A stretch of DNA of 64,000 nt from Nephrocerus scutellatus. Its lineage: Eukaryota; Arthropoda; Insecta; Diptera; Pipunculidae. The DNA lies in contig OX352766.1 of NCBI GenBank assembly GCA_947095585.1, positions 124,001 to 188,000 of the forward strand. The letters run 5' to 3'. Of the stretch, positions 35,516 to 47,800 are shown piece by piece. The notes below the pieces were generated by a model, which was not told the origin of the DNA, ran no database searches, and worked only from the letters and a program-made list of their open reading frames with translations. The position numbers were made by a program, and so were the translations under genes. Position 1 is the stretch's first letter, and each line of letters begins with the position of its first letter.

Positions 35516-38090
35516 GTAAATGCAGACGAAAAAAAGAAGATGGACTTCACAGCTTCACTTCGCTAATGCCAGTTCCAGTCGCGAGACATGCTTGTTATCA
35601 AAATCTAAATCAGGATTGTCTTCAAGCGATGACGATTTGCAGCTGTGGCACCGTCTTCTGGGATACCTTAACTTCAAAGATCTATCTGGGGCTATCCATA
35701 AGAAAACAATTGAGGAAAACAACGTCGTTGGAACTACCGACAGCTTTACATGTGAAACCTGTATCCACGAGAAGATGGTGCATGCTCCTTTTCCAAAACG
35801 CTTGACTCGCACATCGAAACTTCTCGAACACATACACTCGGACCGACGAGGACGGAATCCATTGGAAAGTCAAGATATTTCGTCACACCTTTATCGACGA
35901 TCATTCGAGGTGGTGTGAAATACGTTTTCTTGCAAAGAAAAGTCAGGTTCTCTCTGAGTTCCCAAGTGTGAAGGTGTTGCTTTAAAAGGAAAGCGGATTT
36001 TCTATCAAGAGTCTACAGTCGGATAATGGCACAGAATATTGAAACAAGTCGTTTGACTGTTTCCTGAGTTCTGAAGGTATTCGAAGACGGTTGACAGTGG
36101 CTTATAATCCTGAACAGAACGGCGTTGCCGAACGCAAAAAGCGTACCCTCGTAGAAATGGCGAGGTGCCTTCTCATAGAGCTTTTGGCTTTTTTGACGCT
36201 GACGGATATAAGCCGGTAACGACACAGTTCTCACCGACCATATTCAGAAGGAGGCGGAGGTTCCTGACGAGACGGTGATGAAGTCCAATTCAGATGATTC
36301 CGAATTTTTCGATGCCGAGGAACAACCTGGTGAATCTGCCAAAAGAGTTCCAGGTCGACCTCGCAAAATCAAGACTGGTTTGCCTGGAAGACCTAGAAAA
36401 GAGTACAAAACAGAAGAGGTATGAAATGTTACCTTTGAGCACGGCCTGCCGTGATTTAGCCGAACAGGTTCTGATGCCAGAGAATGGTACTATGCTATGG
36501 AAGCTGAATTAAAACGCATCATAGCAAGTGACACATGGGAGATTGTTGATAGATCCTTAGCAGACGTATTCATTGGTAGAAGGATGCTGCCTTGGAACAA
36601 GCACCCACCAGATGGAACTCTAGAGCGAAGAAAGGCAAGACTCGTTGCAAAAGGTTTCGCTCAGCGACCTGGTGTGGACTTTGAGGAAACATTCGCTCCA
36701 GTGACTCGATTGAGTTCCATATGTTTAGCTACGGCTATTGCATCGCAATATGGAATGACTATCTACCAGCTCGATATTAAGGCAGCCTATTTGAATGGAC
36801 AACTTTCAGAGAAGATTTATACGGAAATTCCTGACAAGACCATAGAATCTCTTCAATTTATCCTAAGGAACGAAAAGGATGGTTCGGCTAAAAACAAAAC
36901 AAAAAGGATGCTTTCTAAAATTTGACAAGGCAACAAGGAATGTTTAGTTAAGAAGGCGCTTACGGTCTGCCACAGGCGGGACGATGCTGGTACGATAGAC
37001 TTAACCAAGAACCCCAGCGTTTTGGATTACATCCAACGAAGTCTGACGCTTGTGTATACGTTCGTGGTTCAGGAGGAAACATGCTTATCGTGATTGTCAA
37101 CGTGGATGATATCCTCGTCATCTCTCGGAGCGCCAGTGATGTTAAACAACTTAACGAGATTTTATTGAAAACATTTGCTCTTAAGGTTCAATGTTGCCTA
37201 GGTGTAGAGTTCATCAAAAGAGCTGATGGATAATCTATACAACAACGAGGTTACATAGGTGATATGCTGCAGCGCTTCGGTATGGCAGATAGTAAACCAG
37301 TTTCAACTCCGATGTGTGTCGGCGTACCAAACAAGTGCAATTTGGAGGCAAACGACGATGATCAGAGAAAGGTGCCATATCGTGAACTTGTAGGATCGCT
37401 CATGTACCTGGCAACGAGTACTCGCCTCGATATCGCTTACGTTGTAAGTTGGTTAAGCCAATTTAACGATAGCCACAAGGAGGAACATTGGGTTGCCGCC
37501 AAGCGAGTGTTGCGCTATCTCCAGGGTTCCAAAAACAAGGTTTGATGTATGCAGCAACGGGAACCGGATTGACAGGTATAGTGGATGCAGACGTTCGTAT
37601 ACTGGGTATGCTTTCATCCTCGCATGCATGGAGCTATTACTTGGGAGTCGCGTAAACAGAGAACTGTGACACTGCAGCAGAATACATGAGTCTCACTGAG
37701 TAGTCTGTAAAGGAAGGTATTTATCTGCAAAGATTCATCAGAGAACTTGGATTTGAATCGCTTGTGAAGGATGTGTCGGTCCTGTGTGATAACAAGGGAG
37801 CTCAGAAAAATCGCTTCGAATCCTGTATTTTATTCCCGTTCCAAACATATCGATGTCAGGCATCACTTTGTACCGGGAAGCATTACCTAACAACAACATT
37901 CATCTTCATTACTTGAAGACTGAGGGTATGGGAGCAGACATTTTAACAAAACGTTTAGCTGGACCTAAGAACTGGAAGTATCTTGAGATGCAGTCTTGGT
38001 GTGCAGTCAAGTCACGTAACGAGGGGGAGGGGTATTGGAGTTCTTCTTTATCGTTCCGTGTCACTCTACCACAATCATGACAGCAAACTG
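35516..38090 (+). mobile_element. Ty1/copia retrotransposon pol relic
   Basis: Domains in order on the plus strand: gag-pre-integrase (LWHRLLGYLN, CETCIHEKM, 35640-35780), integrase fragments (LQSDNGTEY at about 36010; NPEQNGVAERK about 36110), RT (KARLVAKGFAQRPGVDFEET, YQLDIKAAYLNG, 36620-36800; NVDDILVIS, 37095-37120, in place of YVDD) and RNase H (VSTPM, YRELVGSLMYLA, TRLDIAY, 37300-37445; GADILTKRLAG, 37930-37965). Several frameshifts and stops; no LTR pair was recognised. Confidence 0.85.
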
Positions 38091-40075
38091 AACAATCCTA
38101 AACTCATTCTTGCATCTGTCAGATACTGTCGTTAATAGTTAAATTTCATTCTTCTGATTTCAATGCAGATGGGAAGGGGGAGGGGTCTATTTTCAACTCC
38201 TGCGGCGTACGTAGCGGATACGTACTTTTGACCTTTAAGTACTTCACATCTTGTAACTCTTGAACGCGGTTTTGCTGTAGAAAGCTTCTGGCAACACTGA
38301 GTCTGGCGCATTTTTTAAAAGCACAACAAGAACCAGAAACCAGACACTTTTCTCTGTGACGATTCTAATCTTAACACACGACAACAATTATTTGTTGTTC
38401 TTTTCTTTGTTTGATTGGGGTGTGGTGGGGTGAGGGGGAAGGATATTATGTTTGATAATATTTGTTGTTGCTTAGTTTTGTTGTTGTTGTTTTTTTTTTC
38501 TTATTTTAAAAAAATAACGATAAATTCTCTAATTATTTCAATTATATCCTTTTAGTTTTTTCTTCTTTGATTGAATAATTTCTTAGTAAGTAAGTTAGTT
38601 AGTTAGTTAGTTAGTAAGTTAATACTTTTATAATGTATTGTATTTTTTTTTATTTTTAAATATTAATGTTGATTGAAACGCTATGCGTTGCATCACAATA
38701 TGTGTCTGTGATTGTATCTGTGTATCTGTGTACTGAAACAAGCAATGCTGTGTTTGTTTTAATATAATATCTTGGTAATAATATACACAAACATTGTCTA
38801 GCCAGATTATTTACAAAGACTTAAGCCAAGAGCTCCCAACATTTTTTTGTGCGGGAACAACTTGAACGAATTATTAAAGATTGTTGCAAGAGATCACATA
38901 ATATATATATAATAGAGATTAAAGGGTTCAGCTAAGTTCATATATTATATACGACGTACAGCTGACTAGGTGGACTCTTTTTTTTCAAATCGATGAAGAT
39001 TGGCGCCAATTTTTTGGCTGCTCTACCATTTAGAAGAATAAAGCTTTTTAGGACAGAAACTGCTTACAACATCATATACCGACACACACTGGGTGAGTTT
39101 AGTAAAAAAAAAAAAAGAATCAGGATTTTATTTTAGAAATGTTGCAGTTGAGACAGATGGGAAGGTAGTCAATGGGTCAAGTGGTGATCTGGAAAGATCT
39201 AAAAACTCCTTATTACCTTCAGAGCTTTGGTTTCTATTTACCAAACATAAAAGAATACAGATAACAGGCTACAGGGAGATATAAGCAAAAATTTGGCTGA
39301 CATTTATTACAAAACTCACCCTGTACATGAACATTTATGTAAATTTCTGTTAATGTTTTGTTTTTTGTTTGTTTTTGTTTTGTGTATTGAATGGATACTT
39401 TTTATCATACAATCAATCTACCTAAGAATTTAGAAAAATACCGTATGTCAACAAAATAATATATATTTATTATATATATACGTTCACTGATGACATATAA
39501 TACATAGATATTATTTACATGGATAATTGTGTTTTTCGCTTAATACATTTAACAGCGTTTCAATTTTACTCTCTTACTTATTCACCCTCTCACACTCTCT
39601 CTCTCTCTCTCTCTCTCTATCTCTACAATATATAATTACATATTACTCCTGAAGGAGAAATAATTAAGTTGCCAATTTTTTTGCTTTCGGATTATTTATA
39701 TTTGTGTTTTTTTTAAACTCTAGAAATTTTGCTATTTTTGTTTTGTTTTTTGTGTGTGTTTCTACTTTGGTACAGTACTTTTCTGGAAACAGACTATATA
39801 GTGATGAGATTTGCAGTAAAATACTTGACATAAATATATATGCATGTATGTACGCGCAGCTTGAACAACGCAACCTACTCACCACCACCTACCAACTATT
39901 TATATGTTTTACTATTTTTGAAATAACAATAAGCATACATAACTATAATTTTAATACTAATTGTTGTTAAAAGTTGATTAACAAAAGGAATACATGGGAA
40001 GGTAAATGGAAAATTGACAACAGAACCACACATCTGCATTATAGGAGCTGTAAAAATCGACCGAAGTGGTCATTG
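38091..40075. other. No recognisable gene; T-rich low complexity
   Basis: Contains TGGCAACACTG (38289), TTAG repeats (38590), TA runs (39460) and a CT microsatellite (39594-39619). One plus-strand frame at 39093 is short and matches nothing known. Confidence 0.35.
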
Positions 40076-40079
40076 TGTC

Positions 40080-40335
40080 CGGAATTAATTAAAAATCGCG
40101 AATCTTATGGCAAGAACTACCGGGAAAGATCTGTGACAGCCTTAACACCTCAAGAAAAATGAAAAATTCTGAGAACCGGGCGTCAGCTGGGGTTAATGCC
40201 AGTAAATCAACAGTGCGTCGTGCGATTTTAAGTGCTCCACATTTAAAATATAAGAAGCTTAAAAAAGCCGCCACTAAATTCTATACGAAAGCAACAGCGA
40301 CTGAAATTCCCAAGAGATCACATGTACTGAGAATT
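40080..40335 (+). mobile_element. Tc1-like transposase N-terminal relic
   Basis: Frame gives SENRASAGVNASKSTVRRAI then LSAPHLKYKKLKKA (40160-40270), the helix-turn-helix end of a Tc1-type transposase. It is cut at the border with the Jockey relic at about 40336. Confidence 0.6.
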
Positions 40336-41690
40336 TTTTTATAATTCGCGCACGCTTCAAGGAAATCGAGAAGTGGAGGGACGTTTCTCAAAGTTATATG
40401 AGAAGCCGAGAGTGCTGTCGTGTCAGCCAAAGAGAGAATTGGATTAGAAATCACGGATAAGAGATCATTTATAAAAAAAATGAGAAAGAGTGTCGGGGTC
40501 AAAACAGAGCCCTGGGGAACTCCAGCATTTAAGTAATGAACTTAAGATTTGAAACCATCCAATACAACTTGAATTGAGCGGTCCAAAAGATGGCTTCTAA
40601 TGCAGTGAAGCAGTTTATCATCGACTCCATAAGCACGCATTTTCGACAAAGAGCTTGATGCCAAACTCTGACAAATAATTTGGAAATATCGAGTGCGACT
40701 GTTTTGCTTTCTCCGAATTGATGCAAAGACCAGTTCCACTATTCGGTGAGATATACCATCAAATGACCGGTGGAACGTTGCCCACGAAATCCGTACTGCC
40801 GCTCACTAAGGATTTCGTTGGTTTCAATATATTCTTGTGCTGAAAATTGATCAGCCTTTCCTGGACTTTGAAAAGAATGGTTGTAAGTGCTATGGGTCGG
40901 TACGAAGAAGAAAACGACGGCTCGCCTTTTTTTTCGGTACCTCAATTTTTGGCCGTAGGCGAATTTGAATCGCCGAATATGAGCATTGCAATCATTTCTG
41001 GCTCGTTTAAAATTCATTCGGTTTTCCTCGGTAGGGTTACTTTGTAAGACCGAAAGCATACCTCTCTAATCCTAGAAGCCTCTTTACAGCTCGAGTCATA
41101 CCATCCATCTTCCTTTGGTTTAACAGACTTATTCCTGGAAGGGAAAAAGACTATCATACCAATAAGTATGATGTTTGTGATAGCATCAGCGGCGGCATCC
41201 ACGTTGCTATCGCGAAACAGTAGCGACCAGTTGATACTCCCAAAGAAGTTTTTAAGGCCGTCCCAATTGGCTTTCTCGTATTGCCATACTATTTTTTGGG
41301 AGTTTTTTTCCCTCTAACTGCGTGGTTTATTAACGAGAAATTAGCTGATACTACACAATGGTCTGACGAGCCTAGAGGCGATAATACATTGACGGAGTAA
41401 TTATCAGGACGAGAGGTAAGGAACAAGTCAAGGGTGTTTGCGGAATGATTTGCAATGTCAGGTATTATTGTAGGCTCATTTACAAGCTGAGTAAGGTGAG
41501 GGTTGTCTGCGACCCAGAATTGTGTACATTGAAATCGCCCGCAATAACGATTTCAGTTTTACGATACTCGTATTTTGTGAAAATTCTTAAAATTGAATCA
41601 GACAGTGCATCAAACTCGCTCTGAGTTGAAAGATTGTCTAAGTTGGGGCTCATGTAAATATTTTCATTAAAAGACAATCATAATAAAAAT
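40336..41690 (-). mobile_element. Jockey-clade non-LTR retrotransposon relic
   Basis: On the minus strand the endonuclease end (EIVIAGDFNVHNSG, about 41560-41520) is followed by a linker (WYDSSCKEASRIREVCFRSY, FKRARNDCNAHIRRFK) and RT motifs (ILSERQYGFRGQRSTGHLM about 40800; VALDISKLFVRVWH about 40690; TPTLFLIFFINDLLSV about 40490; LADTTALSA in place of YADDTT about 40430). The early RT part with PDGIP is deleted. Related to the relic at 53600-54170. Confidence 0.75.
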
Positions 41691-43677
41691 GATGACTCTT
41701 ATAGTGAAAAGTGAAGTGATCAGGCCTGGTAATTGTAAAAGATCTTCAAATCATAAACAATCGTCGGTTGTTAATTTGGAAGGTACGTTGTAGGAAATTG
41801 CATTCTTTGACGAGACTGACTTATAACTTAGCACATAGCAATCGAAGATTCTATTAGCCGTTGCTGTATGGCGTCAAATGTCAAATGTCGGAGTAAAAAA
41901 TAGTAAACTGTGTATACTTCGCGTATTATTGGATGCGGTATTGGAGATATTTTAAAAGCCAGCTCCTGATTAACCAACAAGGAGGAGTTTATCTCATGTT
42001 AACGTTATCGAGTCACTATCGCGCTTCAATTTCACCTCAGAGATACATTCTGCAAAAGTGCGTTGTGAAAAAGAAATAATACTTCGAATAGAAGTAAAAG
42101 ATAAAATAGCTTTTGTTTGGCAATTTGTTGTTGTTGGTGTTGGTGGTGGTGATGTTTAGTGGTGTAGCGGTGTGTGTATTTGAGATTAAATTTAATTATT
42201 TTTTTTTTGCTTTACTTTTGTTGCTTAACAAATACTTTTTATAGATAGTAATTTTTCAAGAGTTTAAAATTTGCTTAGACATTGTTTTTACATTTAGCTA
42301 AATCTATATATAGATATATATTTATTTGTGTATATATATTTTATGTTTTTCTTGTTTGTTTCTTTGTCAAGTATTAGTTTGTGGTTTGGAGTGTTGCGTT
42401 CTGTCGCTTGAGATACTTTTAAACCAATTTTTAGGTACAGTTGTTTGGTAATTTACATTAAGTTAAGATACATCCTTGTTCTTATTGTGTTTTGTTTTTT
42501 TGTTTTTTTATTAAGTTTTTGTGTTACTTTGTTCTTTTTGTGTAATTTAGATACTGGCAGCGCGACACATTAGTGTAGTTTTGTAACTGATGGCAGCCAC
42601 AGATAGCGGTGTGTAACGAGCTGAGATATAAACACACAAAAAATGGCCGCCAAACAGCTGTTGCCAATAATAATTTTGGTTTTTTTTTTTCGCGCCAGTT
42701 AATGCTTTATTGTAATTATATATAATTTTTATTATCGGTTGCTGTAGGAGAGGAAAATTGTTGGGTTGGGTGGTTAGGTTGGGCCGCTCCAGAATTTTCT
42801 ATGTATAGAGTTTTTTTCTTCTTCTTAATAACAATTTCATTCTTTAATAAAATTCCAACTAACAAATATTAACATGCGTAAATAATATATTTATATATAT
42901 ATATATATATATTGTGATAATTGGTGTATGTGTGTGTGGGTTGGACAAACATTTCTTAAAATTATTACAAGACAGACAACAGACAGATTTTGCTTTTGTT
43001 TTTGCAATTTTTTTTTGATTATCTTTAAGAGTGTGTGTTTGGTGTATGTACGTGTGTGTGTGTGTCTAATATTACAACAATAAGTTTTTGGTTTTTTCTT
43101 TTCTTTTGTTGTTGTTGTTCATGTCTAGCATTTCGTGATGAAGCTCTGGAACAACCCATCTACACTACATCACTAATGGGCTATTCATTAATTTTGTTGT
43201 TGTTTTAATTGTTTATCCTTATATATATAAATATAGTATATGTATGCATCTTAAAAGTTCTTTCTTAGATTTAGTTGTTTAACTGTTGCAATGCCGCCAC
43301 TCTCTACTACACGAGCACAGAATCAACATTCAATGGATTGCCAGACAGACACAGCCGCATGTAGTGGTGCACGTGTATCTATCATTACATTACATTTAGT
43401 ACAGACAGTACATAACATTAAGATAAATAATCAAAGTTATACACTTATGTGTATATGTATATATATAGTAATATAATAATACACATAAATAATAATGATA
43501 GTAATAATAGATTGCTTTGAAACTTCTCTGTCTCTGGTGTTTTTTTCTTTTCACTTTTGTGTGTTAAATATTAATTATAATGCATTTATTAGGTTAATCG
43601 TAGTCGCTAATAACTGTAACTGTTGCTTCAATTTTAGTGATTTCTCTGTTGGTGTTGTTGTTGTTGTTGTTGTTGTT
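41690..43677 (-). other. Likely Pur-alpha 3'UTR and flank, no TE recognised in most of it
   Basis: Downstream of the Pur-alpha stop the sequence is AT-rich with GTT and GT runs and no coding potential. It lacks the retroelement fragments that crowd its surroundings, which fits a 3'UTR under some constraint. AATAAA-type signals occur at several points, the nearest at 43590-43585 on the minus strand. The true end cannot be fixed without transcripts. Confidence 0.4.
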
Positions 43678-45900
43678 TTATTTTAAACTGTTTGGAGGAG
43701 TTTGAACATTTGAATCGGCAGTGATTGGCGACGACGTATCGGATGATTTTTTCATCTTTTCACAGTAATCGGTTAGAATGTCACGAAAACGAGTCCAACA
43801 TTTTTCTGGCACTGTTATTGCTGTGCGAAAATTACTCTTGACCTGGGTGAAATTAAAAAGAGAGAGAAAGAGACAGATATATATAGAGAGAGAAATTAGA
43901 CGACGACAAGAAAAGATAAAACTTTTATCCAAATACATAATCCCCTTCCCACCCCATTTGTCCACCGAAATTTCCTAATTACCCAAAATCTCCTTAAAAA
44001 TATTCTGTCGATTCTTTAATAAGGCTCGCTGCGAGTAACGTTTTCTGATCGACAATTTATTATGACTTTATATCGTCAATAGTGTGAACAGTTACTTTTG
44101 GATCGTTAACTTTCATCATCAATTGTGAACAGTCACTTTTGGATCGTTAATTTTTTGTAGGCTATTGTGAATCGTTAAATTTTTCATCATCAATTGTGAA
44201 TCGTCACTTTTGGATCGTTAATTTTTTAATGGGTCTCGTTTAGGCCGCAAAATTTTCAATCCACCTCCACCTCGTATAATAAAAAAAAAAATAGCCGCTG
44301 AAGAAGTTTCACTTTTCCCATGCGGACGTTATAGATGCACATGCTCTTTTTCAATTGAAAAGATTGAGCACTCGTATTAGAAATTCTGTCTAAAGGAGAG
44401 AGAGAGAGAGAGAGAGAGAGGGAGCAGTTTTGGCGAATTATTTGGCGATTGAAGAATTTGTCCAAAGATTTTGTTGTTCTTGTTGTAGCTGCTCCAGGTC
44501 TGTTAAACCTATTGGTGGGTTGACAATTCTTGGTCTAGTGTGTAAAACACTGGAGTCCTTTCGGTGCGTAGAGCCGATCGATCGAGGTAGAAAGGCAAAG
44601 ATTTTGTGGTTTATTTTGGTTTGGGGAATATTTTGTTTTGTTTTTACTCCAAACAGCGGCGATTATTGAGGGCACTCACATACACACACAGTCACACACA
44701 CACTTACATTCATGACACATAACTTACCTCGCTAATTCGCATATAGATGCCCCGATTGTTCTGACCGATGTCAAAATAAAAGTTCTTATTGTCCACTTTC
44801 ATATGGCGCTCCTCTGGCAGTTCGCCTTTAAATCTGCAAACAAACAAGAAAAAAGAAAAACAGAAAATTTAAGAGGAAACCGATAAGAAGCCATCGGAAG
44901 GTTCCGAAAAATATTTACCCGCCATCACTGGTACCAAACTCCTCAAGCAAATCGGTCAGTGCGTCCCGAAATTCGATCATACCTTGAGCTGGTATGGCAA
45001 TTTGGGACCTGGGTCCTCCTCTTGTTATTGTTTGCGAGACCTGGCAACAAAAAAGAAGCACACCACATTTTCATTTATTCATACCACTAGACACAACTGG
45101 ATAGCGGTCCAGTACCAGTGCAAGCGCCGCACCGCAACGCCACTTACCCTCAAAAATCGACCTCTGGCATTTTCCTTCAAGTCCAAGTAATATCTTCTGT
45201 TATCCTTGATCATCATTTCTGATTTTAGTTTGCCATCTTCGGGTAGACTCTCTGGATTTGGGGGTCCTGCAAGGTGTTGGGTGTGCGGTCTATCTTATTA
45301 TCACTTTCATTCCATTAAATAATTAATTCACAGCAGCGCTGCTACCAAGCTTACCAAGCGACGCATAGTAATCGCTGAATGTTGACAAATGGTCCCTGAA
45401 CTCAGCGGCTGTTGACAATGCCAAATAAACTTGACTGCGTCTGCCATCAGCTCCAATCTGCAGAGAAGCAAAGGAAGGTCAAGCGGAAGCGAATAATAAT
45501 AATAATAACACAATAAGAGCACAACTGTGCCAATCGAATTGACCACAAGATATTGATCGAATATTTGGTCTGAGTAAATAATACTCGTAATATAACAATA
45601 CAGATACAGATAACAGATACAAGAACACCAAACCTACCTCGGCGACTTTAATGAATCGTCCTCTGCGGTTCTGTTTGACATCCAGATAAAAGCGTTTCGA
45701 CTGAATTTGCAGCATTTTTGTTGCCAACTCCTGTTCGACCTGTTGTCCTTGTGGCCCACCTACGGAATAAGAGATATACGCAGTTGGAGACATTTGTTCT
45801 TTTTGGTATCTCGTTTCTTGGATTTTGCTTTTTGTTTATGTAGTTATGTGTATCTCACCTTTACCTGATTCAAATTCACCACCACCATCCATGCCGCCAC
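43678..45900 (-). CDS. Pur-alpha: Pur-alpha, coding exons 2-8 with stop codon
   Basis: Pur-alpha binds purine-rich single-stranded DNA and RNA, including CGG-repeat RNA, and is involved in neuronal mRNA transport and transcription. Minus-strand exons: 45900-45859 (or -45865), 45759-45638, 45457-45355, 45266-45148, 45040-44919, 44833-44728, 43842-43678. All have AG/GT borders and compatible phases. Three PUR repeats are complete. Repeat I holds [20 protein letters not shown] then EFRDHLSTF; repeat II holds [20 protein letters not shown] then [10 protein letters not shown]; repeat III holds [19 protein letters not shown] then [10 protein letters not shown]. The total with exon 1 is 273 or 271 residues, depending on the donor of exon 2. 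The vertebrate Gly-rich N-terminus and Gln-rich tail are absent; the tail is a short Ser/Thr/Pro stretch ending NSLK. An AATAAA on the minus strand at 43590-43585 is a candidate proximal poly(A) signal. Confidence 0.95.
44080..44226. repeat. Short tandem repeat in last Pur-alpha intron
   Basis: The words TTGTGAACAGTCACTTTTGG and ATCGTTAATTTTTT recur, giving about four degenerate units of 30-45 bp with CATCATCAAT joints. Confidence 0.8.
44396..44421. repeat. GA microsatellite
   Basis: About 13 GA units in the last Pur-alpha intron. Confidence 0.85.
45857..45866 (-). other. Tandem splice donors of Pur-alpha exon 2
   Basis: The minus strand reads TCAG-GTAAAG-GTGAGAT. Splicing after 45865 or after 45859 is possible, both in phase 1. 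The result differs by two residues (Gly-Lys) just before PUR repeat I. GTGAGAT is the better match at +3 to +5. Confidence 0.5.
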
Positions 45901-46179
45901 CTGCATTATATTCTGATTTATGATGCAACGGCAAGAAGTGCAGCATTGGGGGGGGGGAGAGAGGTATTAAATCACAATTACTATCAATTTACTTATAAAT
46001 AAATTATTCCCAATAAAAAAAAACCTAATAACGCTGCTGCATGCATTTCATTGATTTCTTGAGGAATTCTTAAATAAAAATCAATCGTGTGCCGTCAATC
46101 GTGGGTGTCAATGCGATTGTAAGTTTTCACTGTATCTATAGATATGTATTATGATAGGCTATGAAGAAACAGACGAGCT

Positions 46180-47530
46180 GCACTTTTCGAAAAATATTCT
46201 AAAAACATTAGAAGGACTGATCGAAATCCACCTTCGTACTAGTATTGAGAAAAGACTTCTGTCCGTCGATCAACACGCGTGGACACGATGGACATAGAAG
46301 GCGCTTTTAACAACGTCAAAACATCTGCGATCACGGATGGGCTGTCGAATTCGGGGGTGACCGACTCACTGGGTGAACTGATTGACAATCACAAGTAGGA
46401 TCATAAATTCAAGACTTGGTTTGTCGTCTGCCAAAAGATTTGTCAGCAGTGGCACCCCGCAAGGAGGTGTCATGTCCCCACTTCTTTGGAACCTGGCGGT
46501 GAATGAGCTGCTGGTTCGCCCGAGGGGGGAGGGCTGCGGAGTGATCGCGCAAATGCGGACGACGTTGCCATATAGCCGTCTCAGGAAAGCACCCACACAC
46601 CTTGAAAGAACTTCTGCAGAATGCTCTAAATAAGCTAATTAGCTGGGCATATCATTGTGGTCTAGTGTCCTCTTTACGAGCAAGTACAAAATCCCACTCG
46701 TCAACGCTCCGTCCATCAAGGGCACAAGCTTGACATTCTCCGATAAGGCCAAATATCTTGGTCTTATTCTGGACAGGAAGCTGATCTGGAAACCAAACAT
46801 ACAAGAAAGAGTCGGGAAAGCCACAGTGGCACTCTTCTCAAGCAAAAAAGCCATAGGAAGTAAATGGGGTCTTCAACCGCATATCACTAATTGGCTGTAC
46901 ACAACAGTAGTCAGACCTATTCTGCTATACGGTGTGGCTGTTTGGTGGACTTCATTAGATAAAGCGATCAATCGAGACAAACTAAGCAGAGTCCAAAGAT
47001 CAGCTTCTCTTTGTGTGAGCGAGCGCTTCGTACATCTCCCTCTGCTGCACTGGACATATTCTGCTCAACCTTGCTCCACTCGACAACTGGCTGCAAGAGC
47101 GGCCTATTAAGATTTTGGCCTATTAAGGAAGCCTTGTCTTGGCTGAAGAGTAATGTCATATCTGTTAAGGATATCCACATTTTCTCGGATAGCCAGGCTG
47201 CGCTTAAGTCCATGGAATCAGTCTCAGCAAATTCCATTCTGGCCCAGAATTGGCGATCGTCTCTTAAGGAGATGGCGGAGCATTTCAACATTAACCTGGT
47301 GCTTGGTGCCGGGGCATAGAGACATTCCTGGAAATTGTATGGCTGATAAACTCGCCAAACATGGAACCACACTATTGCCTGAATACGGTTCACTAGGCAT
47401 GCCGATCGCTTCGTGCAAACTCATTGGATAATCTCTTGTCCAATGTTTCTTTGGGATAAGATACGACGGCAACACATGTTTAAACGGGATGCTATAATAA
47501 AAACTAACTATAGATGGTCAAACGGTACAA
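46180..47530 (+). mobile_element. I-group non-LTR relic (RT to RNase H)
   Basis: Frames: LEGLIEIHLRTSIEKRLL (about 46210), SSGTPQGGVMSPLLWNLAVN (46440-46505), NADDVAI (about 46553), then TFSDKAKYLGLILDRKLIW (46735-46790) and VVRPILLYGVAVWWTSLDKA (about 46910-46965), and RNase H pieces HIFSDSQAAL (about 47175) and GHRDIPGNCMADKLAKHG (about 47315). Frames shift several times. It lies inside Pur-alpha intron 1, opposite to the gene. Confidence 0.75.
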
Positions 47531-47539
47531 CTTGCATAG

Positions 47540-47800
47540 CAACGAAGCAGCTCTGGCCCAAGCCTTAGGATCGGGAATCATCAGATCATTTAATACTCTA
47601 GCTACTTGAGGAGTACGAAAGTAGATCTTTCCTACAGAGGTATCGACTCTTGAAAGAACAGGCGGCGACAACGTGGAGCTAGCTACGGAATATAAATGCA
47701 AGCAGATTGGCCGGCCTTGGCTATAGAGCTGACAGTTGGAATGTCATTGTGTTGCGAGCGTTGGAATTGAAGACGAGTCACAGTATTTCTAATTCTTTTC
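47540..47800 (-). mobile_element. Jockey fragment shared with 53.95-54.17 kb
   Basis: ATCATTTAATACTCTAGCTA, GTACGAAAGTAGATCTTTCC, TCGACTCTTGAAAGAACAGG and GAGCTGACAGTTGGAATGTC occur here and at 53953-54140 in the same order. Confidence 0.65.

Noticed and set aside
45886..45888. Alternative ATG in Pur-alpha exon 2
   Set aside because: This minus-strand ATG (45888-45886) is out of frame with the PUR repeats; the in-frame one is 45892-45890.
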